A DNA stretch of 26,964 nt from the IMG/VR virus record IMGVR_UViG_3300004448_000181, positions 1 through 26,964 of that record; one strand, given 5' to 3'. The translations under genes were made by a program, and so were the position numbers. Source of the stretch: a virus. The notes under the pieces were generated by a model, which was not told the DNA's origin, did no database searches, and saw nothing but the letters and a program-made list of their open reading frames with translations. Positions 1 to 7,471 of this stretch are shown piece after piece. Numbering within the stretch: position 1 is the first letter of the stretch; every line of letters starts with the position of its first letter.

Positions 1-120
1 CAACACATGAAAAGTTCTGAAGAGATGTATAACGGTATATCACTGTCCCCGGCAATGCGTAGAGCCGCAGAGGAACATCTTTACGGGGTAAGAAACGGGT
101 TTATGCCGCCAACGAGGTAG
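1..120 (+). CDS. C-terminal fragment of an unidentified rightward gene
   Basis: The frame is open from the left edge of the window (two codons before an ATG at 7) and ends at a TAG at 118-120, so this is either the 3' end of a longer gene cut by the window or a 37-residue ORF starting at 7. The visible product is short, charged and ends in MPPTR. A ribosome binding site for the next gene (GAGGT, 114-118) lies inside its last codons, so the two are probably co-transcribed. No domain is recognisable and no function is proposed. Confidence 0.5.
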   Translation, partial: QHMKSSEEMYNGISLSPAMRRAAEEHLYGVRNGFMPPTR

Positions 121-124
121 TGAC

Positions 125-274
125 GTGGAACTAATGGACGCCATAGGGGTAGTCTGGCCTATCGCGGCGGCTTTCGTGACTCTGGTAATTGTGCTTGCAA
201 AGATGCACGCAGATATTGAGCAGATCAAAGAGAAGATTAAAGTGTTGTTTGAATTGTGGAATAACAAAAAATAA
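125..274 (+). CDS. Small single-TM phage membrane protein (holin-like architecture)
   Basis: A 49-residue protein. I chose the GTG at 125 because GAGGT at 114-118 is 6 nt upstream; the in-frame ATG at 134 would be too far from it. Residues about 8-25 (VVWPIAAAFVTLVIVLA) form one hydrophobic helix. They are followed by a charged amphipathic helix (KMHADIEQIKEKIKVLFELW) and a lysine tail. This layout is seen in small phage membrane proteins of lysis or tail-end cassettes, including some holins, but the sequence does not prove a holin. It is the last gene of a rightward operon and converges on the leftward replication operon; the shared hairpin at 275-292 follows its stop directly. Function is inferred only from architecture. 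Confidence 0.6.
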   Translation: MELMDAIGVVWPIAAAFVTLVIVLAKMHADIEQIKEKIKVLFELWNNKK

Positions 275-292
275 CCCCCTCCGAAGAGGGGG
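275..292 (-). terminator. Rho-independent terminator of the leftward operon (UUCG loop)
   Basis: Perfect 7-bp stem CCCCCTC / GAGGGGG with loop TTCG when read on the minus strand, followed there by TTATTTTTTG. The T-run lies on the minus-strand exit, so it terminates leftward transcription from the replication operon. The hairpin alone may also slow rightward transcription from the convergent gene ending at 274. Confidence 0.85.
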
Positions 293-349
293 TCAGGGAG
301 AACGACAGACAGTCGTGAGGGGTGGACCAATGCTGTCTATCGAACTTTA

Positions 350-571
350 TCACACTGTGCGCCAGAAGCGTACCCCTAAATTTCCACCTTCAATACGTAG
401 TCGGTGCTCTAGTTCCCAGTGTCTATCACAGAATATCTTGTTTACTTGCTTTATTGCCTCGTCGGTATTTATGCAGGGTACGAAGATGGAAGAGCCGATA
501 GCCATACCCTCCCAGTTAACTTCTATCATCACGCCATCGGGCGCTAGATCATACGTCTTCAATACCTTCAT
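350..571 (-). CDS. Hypothetical small phage protein (73 aa)
   Basis: This is the last gene of the leftward operon. It overlaps the end of the primase-helicase gene by 23 nt, which suggests translational coupling. The 73-residue product (MKVLKTYDLAPDGVMIEVNW... ending GVRFWRTV) has alternating beta-like and helical segments with two cysteines (in FVPCIN and IFCDRH) and no membrane segment or recognised domain. Its place after a replication gene suggests a replication-period role, but that is only context. The ORF on the opposite strand across this region is a shadow. Confidence 0.6.
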   Translation of the reverse strand: MKVLKTYDLAPDGVMIEVNWEGMAIGSSIFVPCINTDEAIKQVNKIFCDRHWELEHRLRIEGGNLGVRFWRTV

Positions 572-3380
572 CGCCAGAACCTGTATCGAACTTCATTATA
601 ATCACATCAGTAGAACCTAATTCCAGAAGGGTGCCTTTCGTTATCCGCACTTTCTTACTATAACCCTCGCATTTAGCATAGATTTCGCTTTTCAGATGCG
701 AGTAGTTAATCTGTAACTCACCGCACCATTCTTTAAGGGGTTTTGGTTTTACGTAAAATAATTTGGTGTCCGTTTCGTATCGGGCTACTAATTTGCCTCG
801 CGCTACCTGTTCGGGGATAACATGTTCATCAAGCCCGTTACCATGCGTTCCACGGTTGTCTGCGGTGCTTTTGATTTGCAGAATATAACTTATGTTTTCT
901 GCAAAGAAGTCGCCCATAATATCCTGCACTGAGCCGCCCATTTCAGTTAGCCCTCGTTTGTTTTGTGCTATAAGATCGGTACACGCCCAGTTAAATACTT
1001 TCGGTACATCAAAGTCATGAAGTCCAACCTTCTTTGAGATTATCAATCCTGATATTGTCGCAGTAAGTGTGTCCGACCAGTAACGGTTTTCAGATGTTAG
1101 CTGTGCCTTTTCATCCACCCGTCTCTGTACCTTCTTTACTATCTTTCTTGCCTCTTCTAAATTCTTCATTACCCACTGTATATAAGGGGGACCTGCATGT
1201 CCGTAGTTCCCAAACACGTTACTCTTAAATGTATCTTGCAGTTCTTTGTCTTTTACCTTGTCGAATATACGTTCTACCCGACACTCAAGTATGCGCTGTG
1301 CTTCCGCTTTCGGCATAGCCTTACCACGACTGACTGTCTCAATAACAGAAGCGTTCGCTGTGTACTGCATCAACAAACCCCACTCTCTGCCTTGGTGCCG
1401 CTCTACGTTTGCACTAGCAGTCATACGTCCTCGCTGTCTACCAGACGTGCCTTGATATATAAGGTCAGACATTTGACGTGGTGTTAGATTGGTAATTTCG
1501 TCAATGCCCGTTGGTAGGCTGTGCATAACCTCGGCACGGTTCATCTTGAACGCAACGCTATCGGCTTTATCCAAAACAAGTTTCTTTGGGTTGCCCCAAA
1601 TACCTGCCGTGGCGTACATCATCATGGTTTTGCCTGTGCCTGATTCGTTGTTAATGAACGCTACTGCACCGCAACTTTCGTTGAGTAATTCCATTAGTGG
1701 ACTACCGAAACCCATACCAAGCGCGAACTGTTGTAGTAGAAACTTGTCATCGTCCCACAATTTTAAGTTATCACGCCACACTTCATATGTACCCTTGGGT
1801 TCAAAGTGTGGGAAAAACCCTACCGTCTGATTGGCAGGTGGGTTAAATTCTATACAATCAGGTCTCACCTTTTGGTTGCCCAAAATAAAGGTATCCATCT
1901 TGTCGTTAGCCCACCCGAACTGAACGTGAGCATCGTCTGCTGTACTGGTGGCTTGTAGTTCGTCCACCCAACTTAGTGTATATGACATTAATTCATCCAT
2001 CTTTTTAACTGCTACGCCTTGAGATGAAAGTTTCTTTCTAAACTCTTCGCTAGACGTGACTGAACTCATCGGCAACGAGAACTCTTGCACCCCATCTCGG
2101 GGAAGGTGCAGACGCATGACCAGTGACTCGCCCATCTCGGGGTCTCTGATCCGCTTAACAACGTATAAGTCGTTATGGTATATTCTCTTCTCATCTACAT
2201 CGCCGTCTTCGTTGGCGGTACGTATATAAACACCGCCGTTACTACCACGTACGTATGGTGGGGGGTACTTAGGTATGACGTGGGTTGGCTCGTCTTCTTC
2301 GATGCTTTCCGCTACATAGTTACCTTCATCGTCAGTCTCAGCCTCACGTAACTTCTTACCCAACACAATAGGAGACTTGATCACACCCCATTGGGGACAA
2401 TCTCTACAGATGTCGGGGTTGTATTCGTCAAAGCGTACGCATGTATAAGGCCCTTTTATTTGCTCCACCTTACGTTTCGTATCGTCTGGTGTGTAGTCAG
2501 GATGCCCTTTGGACATGAGGTGTATTGCTTTCTCCCCATCGGTGCAGAACTTAGCAATAGATAGCCCTGCCCTCCACAATGGTTCGCTCATAGTCTCTTG
2601 GTTTCGGACTATGTATTTAAGCTGTTCACATCCTTCACCCTTCTGGGTCTTGATAAGTATGTCTTTAAACTTGTTTTCCTGATTACCCATCAGGTTTTGC
2701 ATGGTTGCGCTTAGTTCCCTTGGTATGTTTTTTGTGGGAACTGGTATCGACTCAGACCCAAGCAACTCTGAAAACTTATCAAAGTCTACCGTCTCGAACT
2801 TGGCGGTAAGGCCAAAGAACCCTACGTCTGACGGGGGGTTGGTCTTATAGTTATGTGTGTGAGGAACTCTCAACACACGTGCCGCATCTGAGGTTACTGC
2901 CGGATCAGCGTAAAAGTTTTGCTGTGCACATAACCTTTTAAGCCGCTCCGCTACAGGCAACCAATCATCTAAGCACACCGATTCTGATAAGAACCAGTAA
3001 GCATGGATGCCTCTCCCCGAATTGACCATCGTTGGTTTCGGTAGTTTGTTGTGCTTACAGAAACGTCTTAATGCCTGTATAGCCTGTTCTTGATTTAAAA
3101 ATTCTTTGCTCGGACCACAATCCAGATCGAGGAAGAAAGAGTTTAATCTCTTTACGTTATCGACTTTACGTGAACCTGCCTTATCAAACGTAGCCAGTCC
3201 GTAATAAACATCGTATCCTTCTTTATCATAATTGTGAGCGGCATCGACAACGGCATCTATCGTGTCGTAGAACTTCTGTGCTTTGCGTTCGTCACTTGAT
3301 CGTGCCGCAAACACACAGTAGTAGCCACCACTACTTAGTGCCTTCGATAAAAATGTTTTTGTTTCCATTGGTCCACCCAT
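549..3380 (-). CDS. Primase-helicase: AEP-type primase fused to DUF927-like ATPase
   Basis: A large 943-residue replication enzyme expected to prime and unwind phage DNA. Residues about 20-190 look like an archaeo-eukaryotic primase/PrimPol domain: FFLDLDCG (acidic metal-binding pair, about 85-87), SGRGIHAYW (about 121-129) and the Arg/His stretch DAARVLRVPHTHNYK (about 165-179). Residues about 260-330 resemble a PriCT linker and contain C314, C325 and C328 (C-x10-C-x2-C), a possible metal site. The C-terminal half matches DUF927-type superfamily-3-like helicases: Walker A NNESGTGKT (about 577-585) and acidic GIDEIT (about 625-630). The start is ambiguous: ATG at 3380, or ATG at 3368 (METKTF), which has GGTGGA just upstream. 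It is followed by the 73-aa gene and preceded by the ssDNA-binding protein, a normal phage replication neighbourhood. The domain calls rest on motif recognition. Confidence 0.9.
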   Translation of the reverse strand: MGGPMETKTFLSKALSSGGYYCVFAARSSDERKAQKFYDTIDAVVDAAHNYDKEGYDVYYGLATFDKAGSRKVDNVKRLNSFFLDLDCGPSKEFLNQEQAIQALRRFCKHNKLPKPTMVNSGRGIHAYWFLSESVCLDDWLPVAERLKRLCAQQNFYADPAVTSDAARVLRVPHTHNYKTNPPSDVGFFGLTAKFETVDFDKFSELLGSESIPVPTKNIPRELSATMQNLMGNQENKFKDILIKTQKGEGCEQLKYIVRNQETMSEPLWRAGLSIAKFCTDGEKAIHLMSKGHPDYTPDDTKRKVEQIKGPYTCVRFDEYNPDICRDCPQWGVIKSPIVLGKKLREAETDDEGNYVAESIEEDEPTHVIPKYPPPYVRGSNGGVYIRTANEDGDVDEKRIYHNDLYVVKRIRDPEMGESLVMRLHLPRDGVQEFSLPMSSVTSSEEFRKKLSSQGVAVKKMDELMSYTLSWVDELQATSTADDAHVQFGWANDKMDTFILGNQKVRPDCIEFNPPANQTVGFFPHFEPKGTYEVWRDNLKLWDDDKFLLQQFALGMGFGSPLMELLNESCGAVAFINNESGTGKTMMMYATAGIWGNPKKLVLDKADSVAFKMNRAEVMHSLPTGIDEITNLTPRQMSDLIYQGTSGRQRGRMTASANVERHQGREWGLLMQYTANASVIETVSRGKAMPKAEAQRILECRVERIFDKVKDKELQDTFKSNVFGNYGHAGPPYIQWVMKNLEEARKIVKKVQRRVDEKAQLTSENRYWSDTLTATISGLIISKKVGLHDFDVPKVFNWACTDLIAQNKRGLTEMGGSVQDIMGDFFAENISYILQIKSTADNRGTHGNGLDEHVIPEQVARGKLVARYETDTKLFYVKPKPLKEWCGELQINYSHLKSEIYAKCEGYSKKVRITKGTLLELGSTDVIIMKFDTGSGDEGIEDV

Positions 3381-3390
3381 TGCCTAAACC

Positions 3391-3422
3391 GTCACGGTGA
3401 AGAAATATGCCCTCACCGTGAC
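3391..3422. promoter_or_regulatory. Perfect 10-bp inverted repeat in leader of primase-helicase gene
   Basis: GTCACGGTGA and TCACCGTGAC form an exact 10-bp stem around a 12-nt loop. It fills most of the 68-nt gap between the ssDNA-binding protein gene and the primase-helicase start. No T-run follows on either strand, so it is not a standard intrinsic terminator. An operator, an RNA-processing site or a translational-control hairpin are the options; which one applies is unknown. Confidence 0.6.
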
Positions 3423-3448
3423 GTAGTTCGATTACTTTGACTATTTGC

Positions 3449-4135
3449 TTAGTCCTCATCATCCCAGTCATCAATAATCGAACTCAAATCACTATCATCC
3501 GTAGGCGGTGCGGATGCAGTCTTCTTCACAACTTTGGTAGGTTCCTCAATTGGTTCCTCAACAACTTCTTCTACAACTTCTTCCTCAACCACTGCTGTAA
3601 ACGGGTTATCCTCCTTAGAGTTGTATCCGTCTTCGGCACCAAATGGGTTTGATTGCTTACGCTCTGCAAGTTTTAGAACCTGCACTGCTTGCAGTCTTAG
3701 GGAACAACCTGCACCCATTGAACCGCTGTAAGGAATACCCTTGACTGCTACGTTCACGATGCTACCGCTTGTCAATTGAAAATCATCAGGTAGTTCGTTA
3801 GTCTTTGCATCAAACTGCGATGGCTTCTTAGTCTTATCGCCGTTGTATGCGCCCTTCAGATTAGCCTTGTGAGACCACATCCCATCATCTGTTTTCTTGA
3901 ATGGGTTTTTAATCTCAGGCCAGTTCTTTTTCTTTTCCTCAGCGTAAGTTGTTTTCATGTACGTCCACAACGCCTTGGCTGTTGCATCGTCCATGATGAA
4001 GTTTACTGAATACTCAGCACCGTCATCTGTTGGTCCACAGGATACAGAGCGTTGTTGCTCGTTATCGTATCTGTATGTCTTATCCAGTTTAGGGTACATG
4101 GCGGTTATTTTTTTAACTACGTATTGCTCAGACAT
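3449..4135 (-). CDS. Single-stranded DNA-binding protein, T7 gp2.5-like in architecture
   Basis: A 228-residue protein starting at MSEQYVVKK. This start is preceded by AAGGAGA, whereas the longer frame would overlap the upstream gene and lacks a good site. The first about 165 residues look like a beta-rich OB-fold body (LTSGSIVNVAVKGIPYSGSMGAGCSLRLQAV segments). The last about 50 are a low-complexity acidic tail (VVEEEVVEEVVEEPIEEP) ending DDSDLSSIIDDWDDED. An acidic tail with a C-terminal aromatic is the hallmark of SSB and T7 gp2.5 proteins, where it contacts polymerase and helicase. It lies directly upstream of the primase-helicase. Likely role: coat ssDNA at the phage fork. Fold assignment is inferred; the tail is directly visible. 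Confidence 0.75.
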   Translation of the reverse strand: MSEQYVVKKITAMYPKLDKTYRYDNEQQRSVSCGPTDDGAEYSVNFIMDDATAKALWTYMKTTYAEEKKKNWPEIKNPFKKTDDGMWSHKANLKGAYNGDKTKKPSQFDAKTNELPDDFQLTSGSIVNVAVKGIPYSGSMGAGCSLRLQAVQVLKLAERKQSNPFGAEDGYNSKEDNPFTAVVEEEVVEEVVEEPIEEPTKVVKKTASAPPTDDSDLSSIIDDWDDED

Positions 4136-4145
4136 AAAAGTCTCC

Positions 4146-4829
4146 TTAGTTTGCATTTGCGTCATAGACAAATCCGTCTACTTCCGCAAAGATTGACCCC
4201 CTTGAGGGCGTTGAAATTGACATTGATATAGCCTCTTTAGCTTCTTGGCTCTCAGCCATTGAAACCACAAGACCTACTTCCTCTTCCCCAAGGGGGCGTA
4301 CCGCCTTGAAAAACAGCTTGGGTACCGCACTCCCCCGATCAAACGCGCATTCGGTAATCACGGATAGAGCAGGTGTATTATGAGAACTTAGATACTGCGC
4401 GTAGGCTTGCATAGGCATCTTGCCTTCCTTCGCTTTACCGAACAACGATGTTGCAGGTAGTTGCAGTTGGTACACTTTTGTAAAGTCGTTCTCTATCACC
4501 ACGGCTAGCCGCTGTGCAAAACGACATGCACGTGACGTACCTGACCCTGACCCCTTAATATTTTGGGGGCAATCCATACAACGGTGGGCTTGGCGATCTT
4601 CTTGCTTCACCTCTGGTGCAGGTGCACTAGTATCTGCTGACCAACACTTAGGACTTGTAGGGTTACTCGCATCATAATTACCTGCGTAGTAAGACCTAGA
4701 AATCTTAGCGGCGTTCAAGATGACCACGTTAAGAGTGTCATCATACACGGTACCTTGTTCACCGTTAACATATTCACGGAACTTACTCCCGCTAATGCTA
4801 ATACGGCGGCGTTCACCTACGTTCTGCAT
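4146..4829 (-). CDS. Conserved-looking phage replication-module protein with Cys cluster
   Basis: A 227-residue protein of unknown function. Visible features are a basic N-terminus (GERRRISISGSKF) and a central cysteine group (KCWSAD, then CMDCPQN, then SRACRF) that could bind zinc or an Fe-S cluster. It is followed by beta-rich sequence (LAVVIENDFTKVYQLQLPATSLFG). It sits 10 nt from the start of the ssDNA-binding protein gene and 10 nt after the HTH gene, so it is part of the replication operon. A nucleic-acid-binding role is plausible from the basic and cysteine-rich sequence and from context, but I do not recognise a named family. Confidence 0.7.
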   Translation of the reverse strand: MQNVGERRRISISGSKFREYVNGEQGTVYDDTLNVVILNAAKISRSYYAGNYDASNPTSPKCWSADTSAPAPEVKQEDRQAHRCMDCPQNIKGSGSGTSRACRFAQRLAVVIENDFTKVYQLQLPATSLFGKAKEGKMPMQAYAQYLSSHNTPALSVITECAFDRGSAVPKLFFKAVRPLGEEEVGLVVSMAESQEAKEAISMSISTPSRGSIFAEVDGFVYDANAN

Positions 4830-4839
4830 CTGCTTCTCC

Positions 4840-5142
4840 TCACAAGTCCTCGTCGGTGTAACCTTGTCCTAACTCAATATCGGTTACTGCCGTATTAGCT
4901 ACTGCGGATACCCCACCAACTTGTGTGTCTAAATATGTAGACATACTGTCAGCAGGTTTAGCGGTATCTTTCTTGGTTAGAGCGACAGATACATCAGCAA
5001 CAGAGAAACGGTATGTGTTTCCTACTTTAATGTATGTGTCTTTTGGTATGTGTCCTTGGCGAACCCATGCGCGTATGGTCGAAACCGATACGGAAAAGTG
5101 CTTAGACAAGTCTTCGATTGGTACAAAAGGGCCGTTCATCAT
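4840..5142 (-). CDS. Excisionase/MerR-type helix-turn-helix DNA-binding protein
   Basis: A 100-residue protein. The first about 55 residues fit the HTH_17 (excisionase-type) pattern: VPIEDLSKHFSVSVSTIRAW then VRQGHIPKDTYIKVGNTYRF, i.e. a recognition helix followed by a short wing. The rest is a polar tail ending YTDEDL. Start is ATG at 5142 or the adjacent ATG at 5139; GAGGA lies just upstream. The start overlaps the stop of the Gam-like gene (ATGATGA), implying translational coupling. Such proteins act as small regulators or recombination directionality factors. No integrase is visible here, so a transcriptional or replication role is more likely, by inference. Confidence 0.75.
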   Translation of the reverse strand: MMNGPFVPIEDLSKHFSVSVSTIRAWVRQGHIPKDTYIKVGNTYRFSVADVSVALTKKDTAKPADSMSTYLDTQVGGVSAVANTAVTDIELGQGYTDEDL

Positions 5143-5537
5143 TTTTTCCTCACAGAAATTATATATTCAGAGTCTACGTTAAGTCCCATAGGGACAGTCT
5201 CAGGGTTTTCTTCAAGGAAAGTTTTTACATTAGTTTGGTTCAACCGCTTTTCCAGAAACTCGGGTACGTCATGCTCCATAACAAATTTGTGCATGGCTTC
5301 CCAATCACTGGTCCAATAGCGAGTCCTCACCGAACGGTAAAAAAGTCCCTCTGAAGTCTTTACGCTCTCAAGCCCCTGCTCTTTGCAGTAGTCGAGTAGC
5401 GCGGCTTTGACCTTATCCAGTTTCTGATTAAGGTCTTCTTCTTGTTTCTTATAGTCCGACGAAAGCTGTGCTTTCTTATCTCGGATTTTTAAGTAAACAC
5501 GTGTCAGCTTCTCAGCTAACTTCTTATCCTCACTCAT
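5139..5537 (-). CDS. Gam-like / host-nuclease-inhibitor-type phage protein
   Basis: A 132-residue protein starting at MSEDKKLAEK, chosen because AGGAGA precedes this ATG and the longer frame overlaps the helicase gene. The N-terminal about 60 residues are a charged, heptad-like helix (LAEKLTRVYLKIRDKKAQLS, then KKQEEDLNQKLDKVKAALLD), consistent with a coiled coil. The C-terminal half (GLFYRSVRTRYWTSDWEAMH, then FLEKRLNQTNVKTFLEEN, then VPMGLNV) follows a pattern I associate with phage proteins annotated near Mu Gam-like dsDNA-end-binding inhibitors. If so, it would shield phage DNA ends from host exonuclease. The family call is tentative; coiled-coil character and operon position are visible. 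Confidence 0.65.
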   Translation of the reverse strand: MSEDKKLAEKLTRVYLKIRDKKAQLSSDYKKQEEDLNQKLDKVKAALLDYCKEQGLESVKTSEGLFYRSVRTRYWTSDWEAMHKFVMEHDVPEFLEKRLNQTNVKTFLEENPETVPMGLNVDSEYIISVRKK

Positions 5538-5557
5538 TTTTGTTTCTCCTAATCGCA

Positions 5558-5572
5558 CGACAAATTGTGTCG
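5558..5572. promoter_or_regulatory. Small inverted repeat (CGACA-N5-TGTCG) upstream of Gam-like gene
   Basis: CGACA AATTG TGTCG lies 20-35 nt upstream of the ATG at 5537, in the only gap of this stretch (5538-5601). A TATTAT hexamer lies upstream on the minus strand near 5591-5596, but no well-spaced -35 was found. Possible operator or leader hairpin; weak evidence. Confidence 0.3.
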
Positions 5573-5601
5573 GGAGGTTCACTCTACTAGCGTATAATAC
5601 C

Positions 5602-7149
5602 TTAGTCAAGCAATTCTTTGTAAAGATCAATCATTTTTGTGTGTACGTCGATTCTGTTATCTAACAGTGTGTAAACACGTTTCTCTACGGCTGAACCTTG
5701 GAGCTGGACGACGGTACACTTATGATCTTGTCCTGCTCTGTGAACACGTGCGTTGGCTTGGGCATAAGTTTCTAACGAACTGGTAGGACCCCACCACACA
5801 ACTGTGTTAGCGGCGGTTAACGTGACACCATGAGCGGCGGCTTGTGGTTGGATTACTAACACCCGTGGGTTAGTATTATTTTGAAATCGGTGAAATATAT
5901 CTGTGCGTTTGGGTGCGGATACATCACCACGGATAACCTCGGTAGCTATCCCATCGTCGAGTAGTTTGTTTGTAAGGATGTCTATCGTGTGCTTGAACGG
6001 TACGAACACAAGCACCTTCTTGCTACTCTCGTCGATTACCTCACGTAAGACTTTGTATCGGTTCTTGATGTCAAACTCTAATGCCTCTCCGTTATCGGTA
6101 TACACCGCACCAGAAGAGATTTGTAGAAGTTTACTCATGATGATAGCGGCGTTAGCCCCTGTTATCTCTTCCCCTGCGGCCTGTAATACCATCTTATTCT
6201 TTAGTTCTTTATAGTATTTTGTCTGCTGACGCGTGAGTTCTACCTCTCGCTTGGCATATACCATAGGGGGCAAGTCCAGACACTCATCTTTTGTGAACCT
6301 GATAGCAGGTTGCAGTGCGTTGTAGACTGTATCCGAAGCAGTTTCTTTTGGCTTCCATTTGAAGTTGGTGATTTTGTACATCACCATATCGCGGAACGAA
6401 CCAAAGAACCTTGGCACGGCAGTGGGGTTAACTAACTTAGCAATACCGTAAGCGTCGAGGGGTGATTGAGCCGCAGGGGTACCTGTCATCATCCACAACC
6501 AAGTCTGATCGGTTAACAACTTGTTGAGTGTCTTCCATCGTTTAGTCTGTGCGTTCTTATAGTGAGTAGCTTCATCTACTATGATGCAGTCGAACCCACC
6601 CTTGGCTATGTCATCGGCTACAATCTCTACCCCATCATAGTTAATGATGACGTAATCAGAGCCTTGGTTAATAATCTTTCTGCGCTTCTCTTTAGCACCG
6701 TAAGCCACATCAACCGTGCGGTGCATGGCAAAACTAAACAAGTCATTGCGCCATGCGCTATCCATGATCGAGAGCGGGCAGATAACTAACACACGCCGTA
6801 TCTTACCTTGGGTCATTAGGAAATCGGATGCCCAGATAGCAGACGCAGTTTTACCTGTACCCTGCTCGTTAAAGCAGAAAGCCCTTCGGTTCATAGTAAG
6901 GAACGCGGAAGTAACCTTTTGGTGTTCGTAGGGTGTGTACTGACCAGACCATTGGTACTGTCCTTCAATGGGTGATGGCACCTTTATATTTAACTTCTTT
7001 AGGGTATGCGCTTCGTCTACACCCCAGTTAACTACTACTTGATTGTTTGATAGTTCTCGGCTCTTCTCGACAACTGTAGTAACTTTGTTCGGGTTTTTCA
7101 GACGCAACAGTAGCGCCTTGTTCTTTAATATTTGCACATCGTTCTCCAT
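5602..7149 (-). CDS. SNF2-type superfamily-2 DNA helicase/translocase
   Basis: A 515-residue ATP-dependent DNA translocase. Motifs in order: Q-like YTPYEHQ (about 71-77), Walker A NEQGTGKT (94-101), motif Ia LVICPLSIMDSAW, DEAH-type box IIVDEATHYKN (189-199), motif III MMTGTP (220-225), and near the end motif VI NARVHRAGQ. The compact HRAGQ form and absence of extra domains match the short SNF2-like helicases common in phages, used in replication, recombination or fork remodelling. The ATG at 7149 lacks a clear Shine-Dalgarno sequence and no alternative upstream start exists; a copy of the 17-bp palindrome lies 22 nt upstream (7171-7187). It shares the operon with VRR-NUC and RecB-like nucleases, which frequently accompany such helicases. 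Confidence 0.92.
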   Translation of the reverse strand: MENDVQILKNKALLLRLKNPNKVTTVVEKSRELSNNQVVVNWGVDEAHTLKKLNIKVPSPIEGQYQWSGQYTPYEHQKVTSAFLTMNRRAFCFNEQGTGKTASAIWASDFLMTQGKIRRVLVICPLSIMDSAWRNDLFSFAMHRTVDVAYGAKEKRRKIINQGSDYVIINYDGVEIVADDIAKGGFDCIIVDEATHYKNAQTKRWKTLNKLLTDQTWLWMMTGTPAAQSPLDAYGIAKLVNPTAVPRFFGSFRDMVMYKITNFKWKPKETASDTVYNALQPAIRFTKDECLDLPPMVYAKREVELTRQQTKYYKELKNKMVLQAAGEEITGANAAIIMSKLLQISSGAVYTDNGEALEFDIKNRYKVLREVIDESSKKVLVFVPFKHTIDILTNKLLDDGIATEVIRGDVSAPKRTDIFHRFQNNTNPRVLVIQPQAAAHGVTLTAANTVVWWGPTSSLETYAQANARVHRAGQDHKCTVVQLQGSAVEKRVYTLLDNRIDVHTKMIDLYKELLD

Positions 7150-7170
7150 CGCAACGCCGTATGGCGCGGT

Positions 7171-7187
7171 GTTAGTGTGTCACTAAC
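7171..7187. repeat. Palindrome copy 1 (GTTAGTG-TGT-CACTAAC)
   Basis: Perfect copy of the dispersed 17-bp palindrome. Its last base is part of the stop codon of the HNH-like gene, and it lies 22 nt upstream of the SNF2 helicase start. On the plus strand it is followed by TATTTTTT, which would make a weak terminator, but no rightward gene is present; other copies lack any T-run. Confidence 0.9.
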
Positions 7188-7471
7188 TATTTTTTCTTAG
7201 AGCCTTTGCTCAACGCCCCACCTGCCGTACGGTTTTTCTTTCGGCTTTGTACTGTGACGCCATCTTTGTTGGAACCCCCACGTGCCAACGGCTTCTTATG
7301 TGCTACGTCCTTGCCTTCTCTCTTGTCAGCTTTACCATTCTTGTTAGCGTCTTTACCTGTCTTATCCATCTTTCTTCTGGCACGCTGTCTTTCCATACGT
7401 GCCTTAAACTCTTTACTATCGACAGATTTGTTCTTTTGTTTCTTACGGTCTTCTTTATTTTTGTATGGCAT
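7187..7471 (-). CDS. Short lysine-rich HNH-like protein
   Basis: A 94-residue, extremely basic protein (about a third Lys/Arg). The C-terminal half (REGKDVAHKKPLARGGSN, then DGVTVQSRKKNRTAGG) resembles the core of small HNH endonucleases (D-H-K-x-P-L-x-x-G-G-x-N ... N-R). The usual acidic residue before the histidine is Ala here (VAHKKP), so catalysis may be lost or altered. GGGAG precedes the ATG. The start overlaps the stop of the RecB-like nuclease gene by one base (TAATG). Its stop codon overlaps the palindrome at 7171-7187. It may be a DNA-binding or degenerate HNH protein; a disordered nucleic-acid-binding protein is the alternative. Confidence 0.65.
   Translation of the reverse strand: MPYKNKEDRKKQKNKSVDSKEFKARMERQRARRKMDKTGKDANKNGKADKREGKDVAHKKPLARGGSNKDGVTVQSRKKNRTAGGALSKGSKKK

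Noticed and set aside
125-274. Firm holin assignment for the small membrane protein
   Set aside because: Only the one-TM layout supports it; no endolysin or spanin is visible nearby in the window.
189-620. 143-residue plus-strand ORF
   Set aside because: It overlaps the well-supported small membrane gene and terminator and runs antisense to coupled leftward genes; no credible start signal.
320-3378. 13-mer GGGTGGACCAATG on the plus strand at 320-332 and on the minus strand at 3366-3378, flanking the primase gene
   Set aside because: In 27 kb several inverted 13-mer matches are expected by chance, and only one of the two copies is next to a real start codon.
5590-5640. Leftward promoter (TTTACA with TATTAT) upstream of the Gam-like gene
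   Set aside because: Spacing is 19 nt and both hexamers are imperfect; the match is within what AT-rich sequence gives by chance.
7171-7199. Palindrome copy 1 followed by TATTTTTT as a rightward terminator
   Set aside because: No rightward gene exists there and the other eight copies have no T-run, so termination is not the shared function.
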